DNA from: Apostichopus japonicus
Taxonomy: Eukaryota > Echinodermata > Holothuroidea > Aspidochirotida > Stichopodidae
NCBI RefSeq assembly: GCF_037975245.1
Contig: NC_092575.1
Coordinates: forward strand, 3,167,001 to 3,231,000
Direction of reading: 5' to 3'
Length of the DNA stretch: 64,000 nucleotides
Under the pieces are notes generated by a model that made no database searches, was not told the origin of the DNA, and was given only the letters and a program-made list of their open reading frames with translations. Shown here in pieces: positions 35,001 through 48,300 of the stretch. How positions within the stretch are numbered: position 1 is the first letter of the stretch; each line of letters opens with the position of its first letter. The translations under genes were made by a program, and so were the position numbers.

Positions 35001-37358
35001 GTATGTTTATTACATATTTGTATGGATATATATTATCTCATATAATCGTTGATTCACATAATATGACACAATAGGTAATGTATATTAGCATGTCAATGCG
35101 GGAGTTGAGTTGTTCATGTTGCCCCAGACTTAAGGTGCATTTTGTCCAAAGTTTGTAATGTACAGTAGGCTAGGCACTTCTATTAAATATTGTAGCCCTA
35201 GGCTTAAAATGTCGTTGCTTTATTTGGAAAAGTAACAATGTCGTTTTTTGACACTATTAGGAAAATAAAAAAAGCTAGCCAAACAGTTTGAACAAAATCT
35301 ATTTTAATGCGGAGATATGCCATTCTTAGAAATGCGAGAAGCAGCTACCAAAAAAAAAAAAAAAAGTAGCTAAAGATAATGTACGACATATCGAAGAGTA
35401 CTTGAAGAATTATATTTGTAACGATGTACATAGACTGGTGTATTTAGAAGTGTGAAGTTCTGTGAACTGGCGGTTTAAAAACAATCAATTATGATTTAAT
35501 TTTGAGGGATTGCTAAAGGTACAAGATAACTTGAAGCTACTGTATACGTCTTCTGTTTGTGGCACGAATAAGTTAAATGCAACCACTTTCATTTTCTTTA
35601 AGTTGTATGTGATCTTGACATTTTGATACGGGTATGGTTGCATTTCTTGCTTCTGTCGTTCTGTTAAAATTGTCGAAGTTTAGGGAATCGATTTTTTCCC
35701 ATGTCATTTCAGTTTTGTAATTTTATTTGTAGGTTCAGGACGTCTCTTTCTGTTTTGTATTTTGGGTGCGAAGAATATGTTACTATGGGTACGCAAGGTG
35801 GGGTATGTCCAATCTGTTAGAACATTTCAATGAATTACGTTGGAGAATTCGTCATTGTAATGGAATTCAAGAGTATTTTTTCCTACTTGGGTCTTTTTCC
35901 GATACACAACCAAATTTATTTTACATGGTTTTTTTCTTTTTCTTCTTCACAATTATAGAAGCACATAGACACTTTCAATGTTTTCTAATGTATGTATAAA
36001 CAACTTTCCGATATACTTGAGACAAATAGAATCTCTCTCACAATGACAAATAATCCCTTTTTCATGAAATTTGTATTGTCTTGTGTTTTCCTAACCAACA
36101 TCTGATTTCAATTCCACCGAGTAACATAGCAACCTGGATGATAAATCGCTAAACTTATGTAATTAATCATCTCGCTACATTCTCTCGATACTGAGTATGA
36201 TTACCTTACTAAGGGATGCTTAACTTTCAGTCCGTCTTGAAATCTCTTGGACAAGAAGGTATGATAATTAGTTACGTGACTTCAAAGGGTTAGGAAGCCA
36301 ACTAAACCCCCTACCCATGGAATACTTGTCGATGAACACTGTCTTTCCTTTAAAGGCATTGAAGACTCGCCCCGAACAGCGTGCTGCCATCTTCAAAAAG
36401 TTAACTATCCGTTGCTTGCAAGTGAAGTTTTTCTCTTGTCGCTACAAAATGCAGACAGTAATGAAACGTGATACCTTGTTATCTTTAGCTGGACTTGAGA
36501 TGTCCATGGCTGTATCGTTTGTACACTGTGCTGTGGGTATTGACTGCAGCTGTATGTACTGACTGTACACTAGCGTCCTCATCTGATGGGTGTTTAGCTC
36601 TCATCATCTGACCACCGTCTCCAATATTGAGGGAGGTGAAGGCACACCGTTCATCGCTGCAGTACAGTTGTGTTGATCAACAGTTGTTCCGAATCCCCAC
36701 TTTCCAAACCACATATATGTGATCCGTGAGAGAATCCTTCCAACAACACTGCACAGCAACAATTTGGAATAATTCAGGAGAATCCTGCTAAGAGTTTGAA
36801 CCTGGAATCTCGGGGTAGACATTCGGAACAGCTACACCAAACCTTCAGACAGATACATTGCTGTGCCATTAATTTTGAAATGATTTATACTTATGTCAAA
36901 ATAACCCAAACTTATGCCACCTATAGCAAGAGAAATCGGTTTGGCTAAACTGCCTAACAAATGCTTCTTTAAACAAGAATATGACAACCTATGTTACGAG
37001 GATTCATGTCCAACTTTATCGGTTTCAAGTTCTGCTTTTATGTTGTTAAGGCACCCAGAAATGCATCCTGCCTTAAAACCTTGTCACCACTACCAACTTA
37101 CAGGACTTGGGAGTGCATAACCAACTTAAAGGAGGTGTTTGCATGACAATGATACCAAACATCAGCTGTACTCACTAGTCTAGTCTCATATTTCTTTCTC
37201 TTCTTGCTGAAAAAGATTCAAGTAACTAGTAACTGCAAATATCAGTTGATGTGACACCTTGTAGTTTGATTAGAATATGCAAGGTAAGCTAGGCGTATCT
37301 GCTATGGAATTGCAATATGTTAGGCTAAGGACTGATGTCTGTTTTGGAAGGAGCCATA
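32011..37358 (+). other. PPM1D 3' UTR and intergenic DNA
   Basis: AT-rich non-coding DNA. Candidate poly(A) signals AATAAA for PPM1D lie at 33257-33262 and 34068-34073; I cannot choose between them. A poly(A) run of about 17 is near 35349-35365. No other gene is recognised. Confidence 0.5.
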
Positions 37359-37484
37359 GATTTGTCATTTAGTTTCCCATTATTCAGGAACAAAATGTAT
37401 CATTGCATTGTCTGGTGCAATATTGCACCAGACAATGCAATGATACATTTTGTTCCTGAATAATGGGAAACTTAATGACAAATC
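37359..37484. repeat. 126-bp near-perfect palindrome, no spacer
   Basis: Arms 37359-37421 and 37422-37484 are reverse complements at 62 of 63 positions and meet at TGCAATATTGCA. The flanking bases do not pair and show no target-site duplication. It could be a fold-back insertion, a recent inverted duplication, or an assembly or read artefact. Confidence 0.92.
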
Positions 37485-38149
37485 ACCTACATTAAACGTT
37501 GATTGTTCAGTTTGTGGATTTATGGGAATTAATTCAAAGAGCAAGAAAAATGTCAAAATATGAGAGAGATATACTGTACATTCACAAGTTTTCTTTTCAA
37601 GAAGAGATTGTTAACAAAAAGACAGTCATGTAAAATATATTGCTTTGCAAGTCCTAGACAACATTAATGGAAGACATTTTGTGATCCATGGATAATCTAG
37701 TAGTATGAATAGCTTAGATAAGTAATAGAACATGCTCTGAAGCACATTGGAAGTAGGTATCAAATATATCTGACTAATGTAAACATGCAGCAAAGTGACA
37801 TATAAAAGTTTGCACCACAACAGCAGTTTGACCTGTACATTAATATATCTGTTCGAGGTGTGAATCACACTTCTGAGCAGTAATATCTCTTGCATGTATT
37901 GGCAACCTGAAATTAACATATCAGTTATCATTAAAGTCACATTTGTGTTCATGCACAATTGACAATGTCAAGGATTGTTCTTCAGTTTGAAAGAGCTAAG
38001 TTTTTTACTGGCCGATATAACATTATGACATGATAGATAGGATGGGTTGTCAGGACAACTGTCACTGGTGAAAACCTACTGCCGAGGGGCTCCTTTAACT
38101 GAAGATACTAAATCCATTTAATTAACAGTACCCTAGATAATCCTTCCAC
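37485..38149. other. Non-coding, nothing recognised
   Basis: AT-rich DNA between the palindrome and the 72-bp minisatellite. Confidence 0.5.
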
Positions 38150-38996
38150 AAAAATAATCCTTTGACTGTATCTAAAGGATCCAGTTGCTACAACAGTAAT
38201 CAGCTGATGTGATCCTTCTGTACATAGAATCTTTGGACTGTACATGAAGGATCCATTTGCTACAACAGTGACCAGATAATGTGATCCTTCTGTACATAGG
38301 ATTCATTGACTGTACATGAAGGATCCATTTGCTACAACAGTGACCAGATAATGTGATCCTTCTGTACATAGGATTCATTGACTGTACATGAAGGATCCAT
38401 TTGCTACAACAGGAACCAGCTGATGTGATCCTTCTGTACATAGGATTCATTGACTGCATATGAAGGATCCATTTGCTACAACAGGAACCAGCTGATGTGA
38501 TCCTTCTGTACATAGGATTCATTGACTGTACATGAAGGATCCATTTGCTACAACAGTGACCAGATAATGTGATCCTTCTGTACATAGGATTCATTGACTG
38601 TACATGAAGGATCCATTTGCTACAACAGGAACCAGCTGATGTGATCCTTCTGTACATAGGATTCATTGACTGTACATGAAGGATCCATTTGCTATAACAG
38701 GAACCAGCTGATGTGATCCTTCTGTACATAGAATCTTTGGACTGTGCATGAAGGATCCATTTGCTATAACAGGAACCAGCTGATGTGATCCTTCTGTTCA
38801 TAGGATCATTTGAGTGCATATGAAGGATCCATTTGCTACAACAGTGACCAGATAATGTGATCCTTCTGTACATAGGATTCATTGACTGCATATGAAGGAT
38901 CCATTTGCTACAATAGTGACCAGATGATGTGATCCTTCTGTACATATGATCCTTTGACTGTACATTAAGGATCCATTTGATATAACAGTAATCATT
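38150..38996. repeat. 72-bp minisatellite, about 11.5 units, open in one minus-strand frame
   Basis: The anchor GATCCTTCTGTACATA or a close variant recurs at 38211, 38283, 38355, 38427, 38499, 38571, 38643, 38715, 38787, 38859 and 38931, exactly 72 bp apart each time. Two subtypes interleave, one with GTGACCAGATAATG and one with GGAACCAGCTGATG. Because 72 is divisible by three and there are no indels, the minus strand stays open for 296 codons from an ATG at 39062, with a 24-residue repeat (motifs MYRRIT and SKWILH). No signal peptide or known repeat fold is evident, and the array lies beyond the likely RFC5 poly(A) signal. I treat it as a satellite rather than a gene. Confidence 0.9.
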
Positions 38997-39029
38997 TGGT
39001 AAGTAATTTAACTGGAAAATTTGAAATCT

Positions 39030-39035
39030 TTTATT
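39030..39035 (-). terminator. Candidate RFC5 poly(A) signal AATAAA
   Basis: AATAAA on the minus strand lies about 210 nt past the RFC5 stop codon, so the 3' UTR would end just before the 72-bp minisatellite. Confidence 0.5.
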
Positions 39036-39243
39036 ATTGTGCAAGATTGAAGTGTAAATCATAATATTGGTTTACAATTTCCTTTGTTCTTATAAATCTC
39101 TTAACACACGTAAGAAAGTTGGAGACCTCTACACAGTTAGGCTTCTGAAGGGAAGATTTCTCTGATAAAGCCACACAATGCCCGAACAGGTGTATCATTG
39201 TACGAAAGCAACCATTTTAGCTTTTCTCTCATGAATTGTCCAA

Positions 39244-39340
39244 TCAGGATTCATCCATCACCATGTCTCTCGCTATCTGGAAGGCTGCCACCAATGATCC
39301 GAGCTGGATCTTTTCGCTGGTTCCAGCGGCGATCCTGTGT
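39244..39340 (-). CDS. RFC5: RFC5 coding exon 10 and stop
   Basis: It encodes [16 protein letters not shown] to RDMVMDES and the TGA stop (39246-39244). The acceptor is ATCCTCAG. It aligns to the human RFC5 C-terminus without gaps. Confidence 0.95.
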
Positions 39341-42300
39341 CTGAGGATCAATGATAGGAGGTTTCGGATGATAACAATTTTATCGATCAAAGCTCGACTG
39401 ATGAATTTGAAAGTAAGCTTAGAATGTAGCAAAATTTAATTCAACTAGCAATGTGATTCAATGGAATTCTAACAACGTGATACTCACTCGATGTCGGCCA
39501 TCTTTTCCAGGAGGTGTATTCTGACATTCTTTGGAAACTCAACTGAAGAATACAACAAAAAACTTGAGATTCAACGTGAAGTGAAAAAGAATGAACGTCT
39601 TATCAAATATGTACAAACTATGAGTAGCTTGAAAAAGATGATAATGCTTCGGTACAAAAGATTAGGGAAGAATTGAAACTTTGAAAGAAAAGAAAAAAAA
39701 AGAAAAGAAAAATTGAAAGTTTTTTCAAGATTGTTGGCTCGAGATCTTTGATGAAATAGGTTTTCGTTTTATTCAATTCCAGCACAGACATAGTAGCATT
39801 GAAAAATAGCCCAGGTTGTAATAAATAGAAATTGTGCATGAAATATATAGGACAATATCTGTTAACATGGAAAAATTGAAGATACTGCAGCTAAAACTAA
39901 TGCAATTGCAAATTAAAGAACCACTTCAGCCTGCTCAATTGCAGCACATGAAATGGATTTGGTGACCTCCAAATTGCTAGATACGCTTATAACAGCCCAT
40001 ATTGACAGCCTTTACAATACAATTCAAGCCATCTCAATTTCAACTAATTTCAAGACCTAGAAAAGAGAATTTTCCGTTTCTTTGCTTTTTACCAAAAAGA
40101 AACAAAATCTCCTGTTTTCCACACCATGTCAAAACCATGTTTTTTAAACCATAAAATAAATAAATAAAAAATTAATAAAAAAATTAAAAAAAGGGAGGGG
40201 GGTGGTGTACTCACTTCTGTGTACATAGGTATGCACTTCCGTCACAACATCTTGTAAAGCTAGGCCTTTCACTGTTTTAAGTTTGTGTGTATCTAACAGA
40301 AAACTTAAGGAACAATATGGAAGAAAGACAATATACAAATTAAAAAAAAAAAATCCCAAATGTTTCCAAAATCTGAATACCCATTAATTATAATTGATTT
40401 TGCAAAATGTATTTACGATTGATCAGAAAAACCCTCCCCTTGATCTTATGGAATTGTACTTTTAACTCCTGGCTTTTTAGAATCTAGAGTAGATGTAAGA
40501 TGTAAGTACAACATTATGTACTCGTGTTTGGAGCCTTGTACTGATATTCACACCGAGTAAAATTTCACTTTCATTGGTACGCATGCTGTGGTACTCATAA
40601 TGAAACTCTGCACCCGAAAAACAATGCTTCTCAATGCAAACATTTTCCTCCAGTCACATCTGTACGATTACTTCAAATATCTGCCCCCCAACACCTCCCA
40701 ACCCCTAACCTTCCTTCCCCATGTGTGGTTAGGTTTTTTATAAAGGATACTATTGTAAGCTGTCGTAAAGTTCTCATTCAGCATCCAGTTGACGATGTTT
40801 TCGATGTCCTTCCTCAGAGGGTGACCGACGCATTGATAAACATTCTCCTCGTTGACCAATTCGAACCCCATGTACGTACTCTACGGTAGGGGAAGAGGGG
40901 GAAGAAAAAAAAGGTGAGAAAACTGGTTCAATTTCACAAGGCTATATTTCTGTGAATAGATTCAGTTCAAAACTCTTGCCATGTCAAAGAGCTTGCAGGA
41001 CTGTAATTGATCAGGATATTAAAGATGGTATAATTATACCCAAAAATAGGTAATATTTTCCCAAATTGGTTATCAATTACTAGATGAAAAGCCACTGTTT
41101 CTAAGCCATTGATTGTGCAAGTTTATTAACCAGATATTCCTAGCAGCGTAAGAGATCGCCAAATGGGTCCCTTACATGGTACCGGCAAACTCAGGTCATA
41201 CATTTTGAACTGCAAAACAGACGTGTATGGGTTGCCATTTCAATATTTGCTTGGTTTACTGATAAAACCAATTTGGTTATGAGAGAAAATGAGATCTGAA
41301 AGTTACCCTTAAAATTGGTAAAACTGATGTCATGAAAGACTAACTGTTATTGTGCAGTAGTGCAGTATGCAATACTTGAACATAACTTCGTACATACGAA
41401 CGTGAAAATGATTTGATGGAAATTAGAATGAATGCAAGTGATGTTATTGCTTCTTTCCTTTAAAGCAAACACATCCTAAGACCGAAAATTGCTATTTTTT
41501 ATCAAGTGTCCAGCTTTAAAAAGTGCCATTAGGTTTTTCATTCAAAGAATATGAACTTAGATCCCATCCCATTGTTATTTTAAAAATAAAATGTTTGATT
41601 ACTTTACTTGAGGCAAGAAAGCAAGCAAATTCTTTCCAATACATAAGCTTAAAACACACAAAGATTGCTGTTAAATTGAAATGCAAACAATGCCTGTAAA
41701 TTTATTAGCAGCTTGCCAAGAATACCTTCACCATAGCAGTTGTTAAGGGTACTGCAATTGGCAACCCGTCGAAAATCTGCTCTGGAGTCGACCAGGATAT
41801 ATACATGGTCGGAGGGAGGGTTTGCAGCCATTTTGTGAATTCAACGGTTTTCATTTTACCTGCAGAATGTTCAAAGCCTTCCTCATATCACCCTTGGCCA
41901 GTGTAACCAGAGCTTGCATGCCGTCTTCTGTGACTTCCACTCTGCGAAGTATAAATGGAGAGGAGAAAATGTGTCAGCAGGTCGGTCTGTGAGCACAAAC
42001 CAAGAAGAGAAGGTGGCTTGAAAATCTCCCAGAATAAGAAAAATTTCGAATTTTCGAGTCTCTCTTTAATTTTAGCGACTTTATCTTCATCAGCTTTTCT
42101 TCTGCTTCCGGACTGCGACTCTTTAATATGAAAACAAATAAATATTTGGGAGAAAATAAACAAAAGATTGATCCCATCTGAATTTGACTTCTTCTACTCC
42201 AAACTGTGTAATCAGTTTGTAACTTTATCTATGAAAAAATCTCTGAGTCAAATTATGAGTCAATATTATATTATGGAGTGTTAGCTCAGTGGTTAACAAC

Positions 42301-45300
42301 CGGTGCTTTCCAATCTTAAGGTCCCTGGTTCGAGTAACTCCAAGATTAATGTATGTTGTCCAGTTACAGAGTTGTTGACAATTGACAATTCATAATCATG
42401 GACGTTAAATATGAATGTAAGAGACTGACTTCGGTCAGCTTGAGGCTTTGATGAGCCAATGAGGCTTCTTCGCGAGTTCCTGCTTGCAGGAGGATCTAAA
42501 AATACATACAAATACATTACACTGTTTTAGTCAGAGGAATGAAAATACGACAAATTAAATAAGCTTACTTTTCTTGTTCTATAACATGTTGCACTCTCGG
42601 CATCATCTGTTCCAGAGCCAATGGTCCAAACCTGAACCTCGTACATCTGGACTGGAGCGCAGGGATGATTTTGGACAGGTAATTACAAATGAAACAAAAT
42701 CTGGTGTTTTCTGTGAATTTCTCAACAACTGAGGAAAGAGAGAAAGCAGGTACAGTCTTTTACTCTTAATTATATCTTAATAAACTTAATCTTAAGTAAT
42801 CTTAAATTATCTTAATCTTAAAAAATATCTTAACAATTTCAAACATTTTCTACCTCAATTTTGAAAATAAAAAAAGGGGGGGGGGGGAGGGAGAACAGGG
42901 TGACCAAATAAAAGAAATTGGTTGTCTTAACGTGTACTTCCTCGCCACTGAAAATTAGCGAGATTTTTCTGTGGTATCCTACATATTGCAATTAATATAC
43001 AGTAAATTTACAACCATCTATATTAATCGATATTGATGTGGTGTTTAATTTGAGTAGCTTTTTGCTTTTCAAACTCAAACAGTGAAGCTTTCGCTCAGAT
43101 CAGAAACACTATTTCTATAGCAATCTGACTGTAAACTTCCTCCCTGAGTTGTTTTTTAATTAAGTCTTGATAAGTGTTTGTGAATTGTTACTAACAAACA
43201 TTCAGTCAATTTGCCATCAATTGCAATCAACTTGAACGATGTTATCAATTAAATTATCGATTGCCAAATGATAGATTTTGGTTACAGCAGCCCATAAAAA
43301 TTTATGGGTTGTGACTAGCATACAGAAATGACAACATGGGTTGCTAAGGAAAAAAGTTTGGGAGGCAGGGGGTCTTATTTTAGACATTTGCAATCTTAAT
43401 CATATTTTCGATAAATACCTGGTGGATTTAATAAAGATATCCCTCAACTGCCACTCAAGAACTTAACAGCTAGTTTAAAATCATTGAGACAGTTTTTTTT
43501 CCCTCTTTTCTTCACTCCAAAGCTGCTTAGAGGTTGAAACGACAATTTAATATTTTTCAATTTAAATAATCAATACCGTCATTTGTTAAAAAACTTAAAA
43601 AAATCATGAACTAGAAAAAACTTGATAAAGTTTGTACAGAATATGGCTGGAAATAAACTTTTACCAGCTACTTTAACAATTACGGGAAAGAACCTCAAAA
43701 AAAAAAAGAGGGGGGGAGGGTGGGGCTGAGGAAATGAAACAATGAGACACGACAATTTGGAACATTTACAAACCTCTTCGCAAAGCGTTCTGGGCATCAT
43801 TTGTCATCGCATCGGCTTCATCGAGTATGACCAGCTTGAAGCCACTCCTGAAGATGGTACGAGTGCTTGCAAAACTTAACACTGCGCCACGAACGACATC
43901 TATGCCTCGATCGTCAGATGCATTCAACTGAAGAGTGAAGATAAAATATGTGACAAGTTACGTTAACTTAACTACGGTGAGGTATTCAAGGAGATGCAAG
44001 ATTCTTTGTCATCCTTCAAAGATATATTTGTCTTTTTATTCATGCGTGACTTAATTTTGTCGACCCATAGTCAGGTACACAAACTGACAGGTGGCCAAAA
44101 GATAAACGTTACAAAAATACCTTCAGATGTATAACAAATTCGAAGACCCGTTTGGAATAGTTGTGTGTGGAATATCTTTACCAAACTGTTAACCTTATCC
44201 TTCAGGTACTTTAAGCTGAAGATGGAAATATTCTCACTGTGTAAATACCGGGGACTTCGTATTGTACATGGTTCATGCACTTTCCAAGTAACGATATTGC
44301 TTATTTACAGGAGTTTGTTTTACGCCCAATGTAATTTACTAACTAATCGAGGGCACGGACACTGTCTAAAACAATACCTAATCCTGCCAGTGGATTCTTA
44401 CTTCGTTGGCATCTGTGATTGCGAAAGCTCAGTTGATGAGTCAGCAGAAGATTGGAAAAACATTGACCAATCTAAGAAAAAGATGTGCATATACTATAAC
44501 ACTAATCTTAACCTCTAACCTCTTTTTAAATAAATTGGTATTCCCCGACAAGTTGATATGTATGAAACTGTGTGCTAGCATTTCTCTTTTGGAAAAACAC
44601 AAGCCTATCCTTCCCTTTACTTCTGTTGTATGATTTGTTACTGTTTGACCAACTACGTTCAACACTTGCAAGAGCAAACCAGGTGTCAGTGGGTATGTTC
44701 ACTGCCAAGTTTCAAAAGAAACAATTACAAAACAAACTGTCAAAGGCTTTGTGTTAATCTTACTCGTCGCAATACTTATAAATCAAACGGGATAGTCCAG
44801 ACGTCTTTCAAATTAATGATAGATATCCCCCCCCCCCAAAAATAAAAACAACAACACTGCACTGCTTGTGACCTCTGGACTGTTCTTTTAAATGCAGTAT
44901 AGGAAATCCAAACCAAGCTGGTTCACATTACTGCATCAACATTACAGTTCGTTTACACAGAGCCTAGGTTCTCCGCCATTTTCCATCCATCATCCATGGA
45001 CCACTAGGGACAACGAACCAGTGCTCACGGACCCACCCACCCACCCACACACATAGGGAGTACCATCAACGTGCTCACACCCCCTCTGGTGTTTAATCAT
45101 ACAAAGGACTAAATAGCAGTGCTTTATAACTGTCTATACTCTCAATCAAACACAAAAGTTTGTGCCTGCAGTTGTCCTATAAAACATATTGTCCCGGGAA
45201 CGACCAGCAAACTCGATAAGAAAGAGCTGTCCCATGCATGTTCAGGCACTGTAATACTTTACCTCCAATACCATGGAATTAAACTCCTTCGGTGAGTAGA

Positions 45301-48300
45301 GCTGCTTTGCACAGGCCAGAATCGTGGAGGTCTTCCCCGTTCCGGGTGGTCCGTAGAAGAGCAAGTGGGGCAGACGGTCTTCTTCGATGAACTTTTGGAC
45401 TGGAAGATAGTTTATAAAAGAAAAACGTCTTTACTGCTAGTCAAAGTGTTCATTCGATTTCCTTTTATCTTCCAAATGGTATTGTAACAGACAATAATAA
45501 TATAAATAATGATAACAATAATAAATTGAACCAGAATGCAAAAATGCATTGTGGTTTCGATGATGTAAACATGAGCAGTTTTCTTCATGAATCTGACGTA
45601 ATGTATAGTGAGGTGTACATGTTTACAAGGGTTTCACAATTTGACCTCTGATGACCCTAAATGACCTTTAACCTCCACCAAAAACAATAGGCTTCTTTAA
45701 CTCAATGTGGTACTTCTACACACTAACTTAGAGGTCGACCAAAGCTTCCAGTATTGAGATATCGTGATAACAAGGTTTTCACAATTTGACCCCTGGTGAC
45801 CACAAATGACCTTTGACCTCCACCAAAAACAATAGGCTTCTTGTATTCAATGTAGTACTTCTACACATCAAATATACAATTGGTCTGACCCCCCTTCTTG
45901 AGATATCGTGTTTACAAGGTTTTCACAATTTGACCCCTGGTGACCCCAAATGACCTTTGACCTCCACCTAAAACACTAGACTTATTGTACTCAATGTGGT
46001 ACTTCTACACACCAAATATGGAATTGGTCTGACCTTCCCTTCTTGATATCATGTTTACAAGCTGGGCGTCACAAACGCCCTCACACACACATACGCCATC
46101 ATCTATGTGGTACCATAAGCAGACAATGGAAGACATTACGTCACAATGTACAATGTAATTGCTTTCGCTGTTAGTTCGCAAATCGCAATTAGGCAATCGT
46201 GGATGAACCGTCTGCTTTCCAAAGCTTCTTAGAGTACATCTCGTGGAGTTGGTCTCGCTGAAATCAGCATTTAAAAATATGCGTTTAATGGACCTCCCTG
46301 TGCAGGTGACTTTCGTGGCGCTGCATTGTTCAAACGAGAAAACACTCGCATCGAGGCGTCTCTGCAGTATAAACTGGAATGACTCTGTTCAGAATCAGAA
46401 TAAATTTTGCATTCGACTTTCAGCTTCTCCTTGACAAATAGGCACTAAAGGGCCAAAACCCTAGAAACTGTTCATGCTTGACATTAATTAGCTTTGTGAA
46501 ACATGTTAAACCATGTTTTCCCCAAATGGTTTTAATGTTCCTTTCAAGAAGCTGATTTATTATAACTGTCTGTCTGCTAGACTTGATAGTTCAGCCACTC
46601 TGACGCATGAATTAGCGGTTAATCTTAAATTAATACAAGACCTGTACTCATGGATGTCGTTGTTAATAGTTTGTCACAAATTATATTCACCTGTTCATCT
46701 TTCATTTTAATGATCCAATCAAATTGACTGTTTCTTTAATCTCTCTCAAACCCTTGAAAATCTAGAAGATCTCCAAACGCTGTGCAGAAATTCGTCAATT
46801 TGATGGAGAATATAATATATAATAACTCTTGTTGCTAGGGCTGATTCTGAAGGTCTTCTGTGAATGTCACAACATGAAGAACATGATGATAACATACGGA
46901 ATACTACGCACCCTTTACTGGGCAGTGGGAAGCAAAAACTCAGTACACATAAATTTGTTGGAAAAACAGTCTTTGAAACAGAACTTTATTACAGTGAGTC
47001 GATACACAAACACTTTCATTTGTTGAATACTTCGAAACAAGTTAGCCGCCCTATTTGCTAAATAACTGTTCTTGAAGGATGATGTTACATAAACAATTAT
47101 TTTTTGATATGTTATGGACCGTCAAAAAAAAAAAAAACACTACTAGAAGGTTGTATTTTCTGTATTTCTACAACACTTTTAGTTTTTGAGAAATGACTGT
47201 TTCAACAGCTGAGGTTCAACAATAAAAGTGACTGGACTATGTAGTCTAATACGTACACAGGCAATAAGGCCAGTTCCTTAGAAGCAACACATACAACTTG
47301 AAGGGAAAACATATTAAAGACTTTTAAAGGCCTCAAATGACATGTTTACGAGGTAGTGTAACTACTGTACGTCAAGGACAAATGATTTTTGAATGTCAAG
47401 TCAACAGTGCTCCGTTGTTAACAAGAAATTAAATAAAAATAGTTTTTCATCAAAAAAGGTTCTTTAGAGAAAGAATTTAACAATGGCTTAACATTTATAG
47501 TACATTTCAGCCTGCACTGAGGAACTGACATCATCACCAGTGTAGCCTCAAAGGAGCATTGAACGTTTTTTATTATAAAAAGTGAATATTTCCAAAACCA
47601 GGATATCTGTCAGAAAATTCCCAGCACTCAATTTCTTCTTTTTTCTTAGACTATCACATATCAAAACTAAAAATCTGCCTCAGGTGAAAGATAATGGACT
47701 AATGTTTCTCAATGTTGGGTTTCCATGTTTAAACTAGATCATGGGTAAAACATGCTTCCTTGATCTCATGCCTTTCTCACAGCCAGGATCTGTTAAAATC
47801 ACAAATGTAACCAAGGGTTACAATCAAAATGCATGGATACTGAATAAGTATTAAAATGTATTTATCATTTCCGGTGTCAAAAAGTGTTAGCGCAGTGGTT
47901 AATGCCGGTGCCTTCCAATCATAAGCTCCCCTGTTCGAGTCACTCCCAGATTAATGTACTGTATGTCGTCCAGTTGTTGATAATTAACAATTCATAATCA
48001 TTGGACGTTAAATATGAATGTAAGAGACTGACTTCGGTCAGCTTGTGGCTTTGATAAGCCAATGAGGCTTCTTCGCAAATTCCTGCTTGCAGTAGGATCT
48101 AAAATACATACATACATACATACATACATACATACATACATACATACAAAAGGAAGGCTTCTTTAGGGAAAAAAAGACATATATAGTGGTTCTTGACACA
48201 TGAATGCAATCTGGCCTGCAAAATGCCAACAAAAAAAGGATGGCATCATTTGCCCATGTATAGAAGCCACCTGTATGTTTCTTAGTCATTTTAATTGTTG

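Noticed and set aside
38172..39062. 296-aa open frame as a protein-coding gene
   Set aside because: It is explained by a 72-bp minisatellite whose period is a multiple of three. There is no known domain, and the frame overlaps the likely RFC5 3' end. It is kept as a finding, not annotated as CDS.
45618..46062. CRISPR-like array
   Set aside because: The units are 145 bp, diverged along their whole length, with no spacer structure; eukaryotic context.
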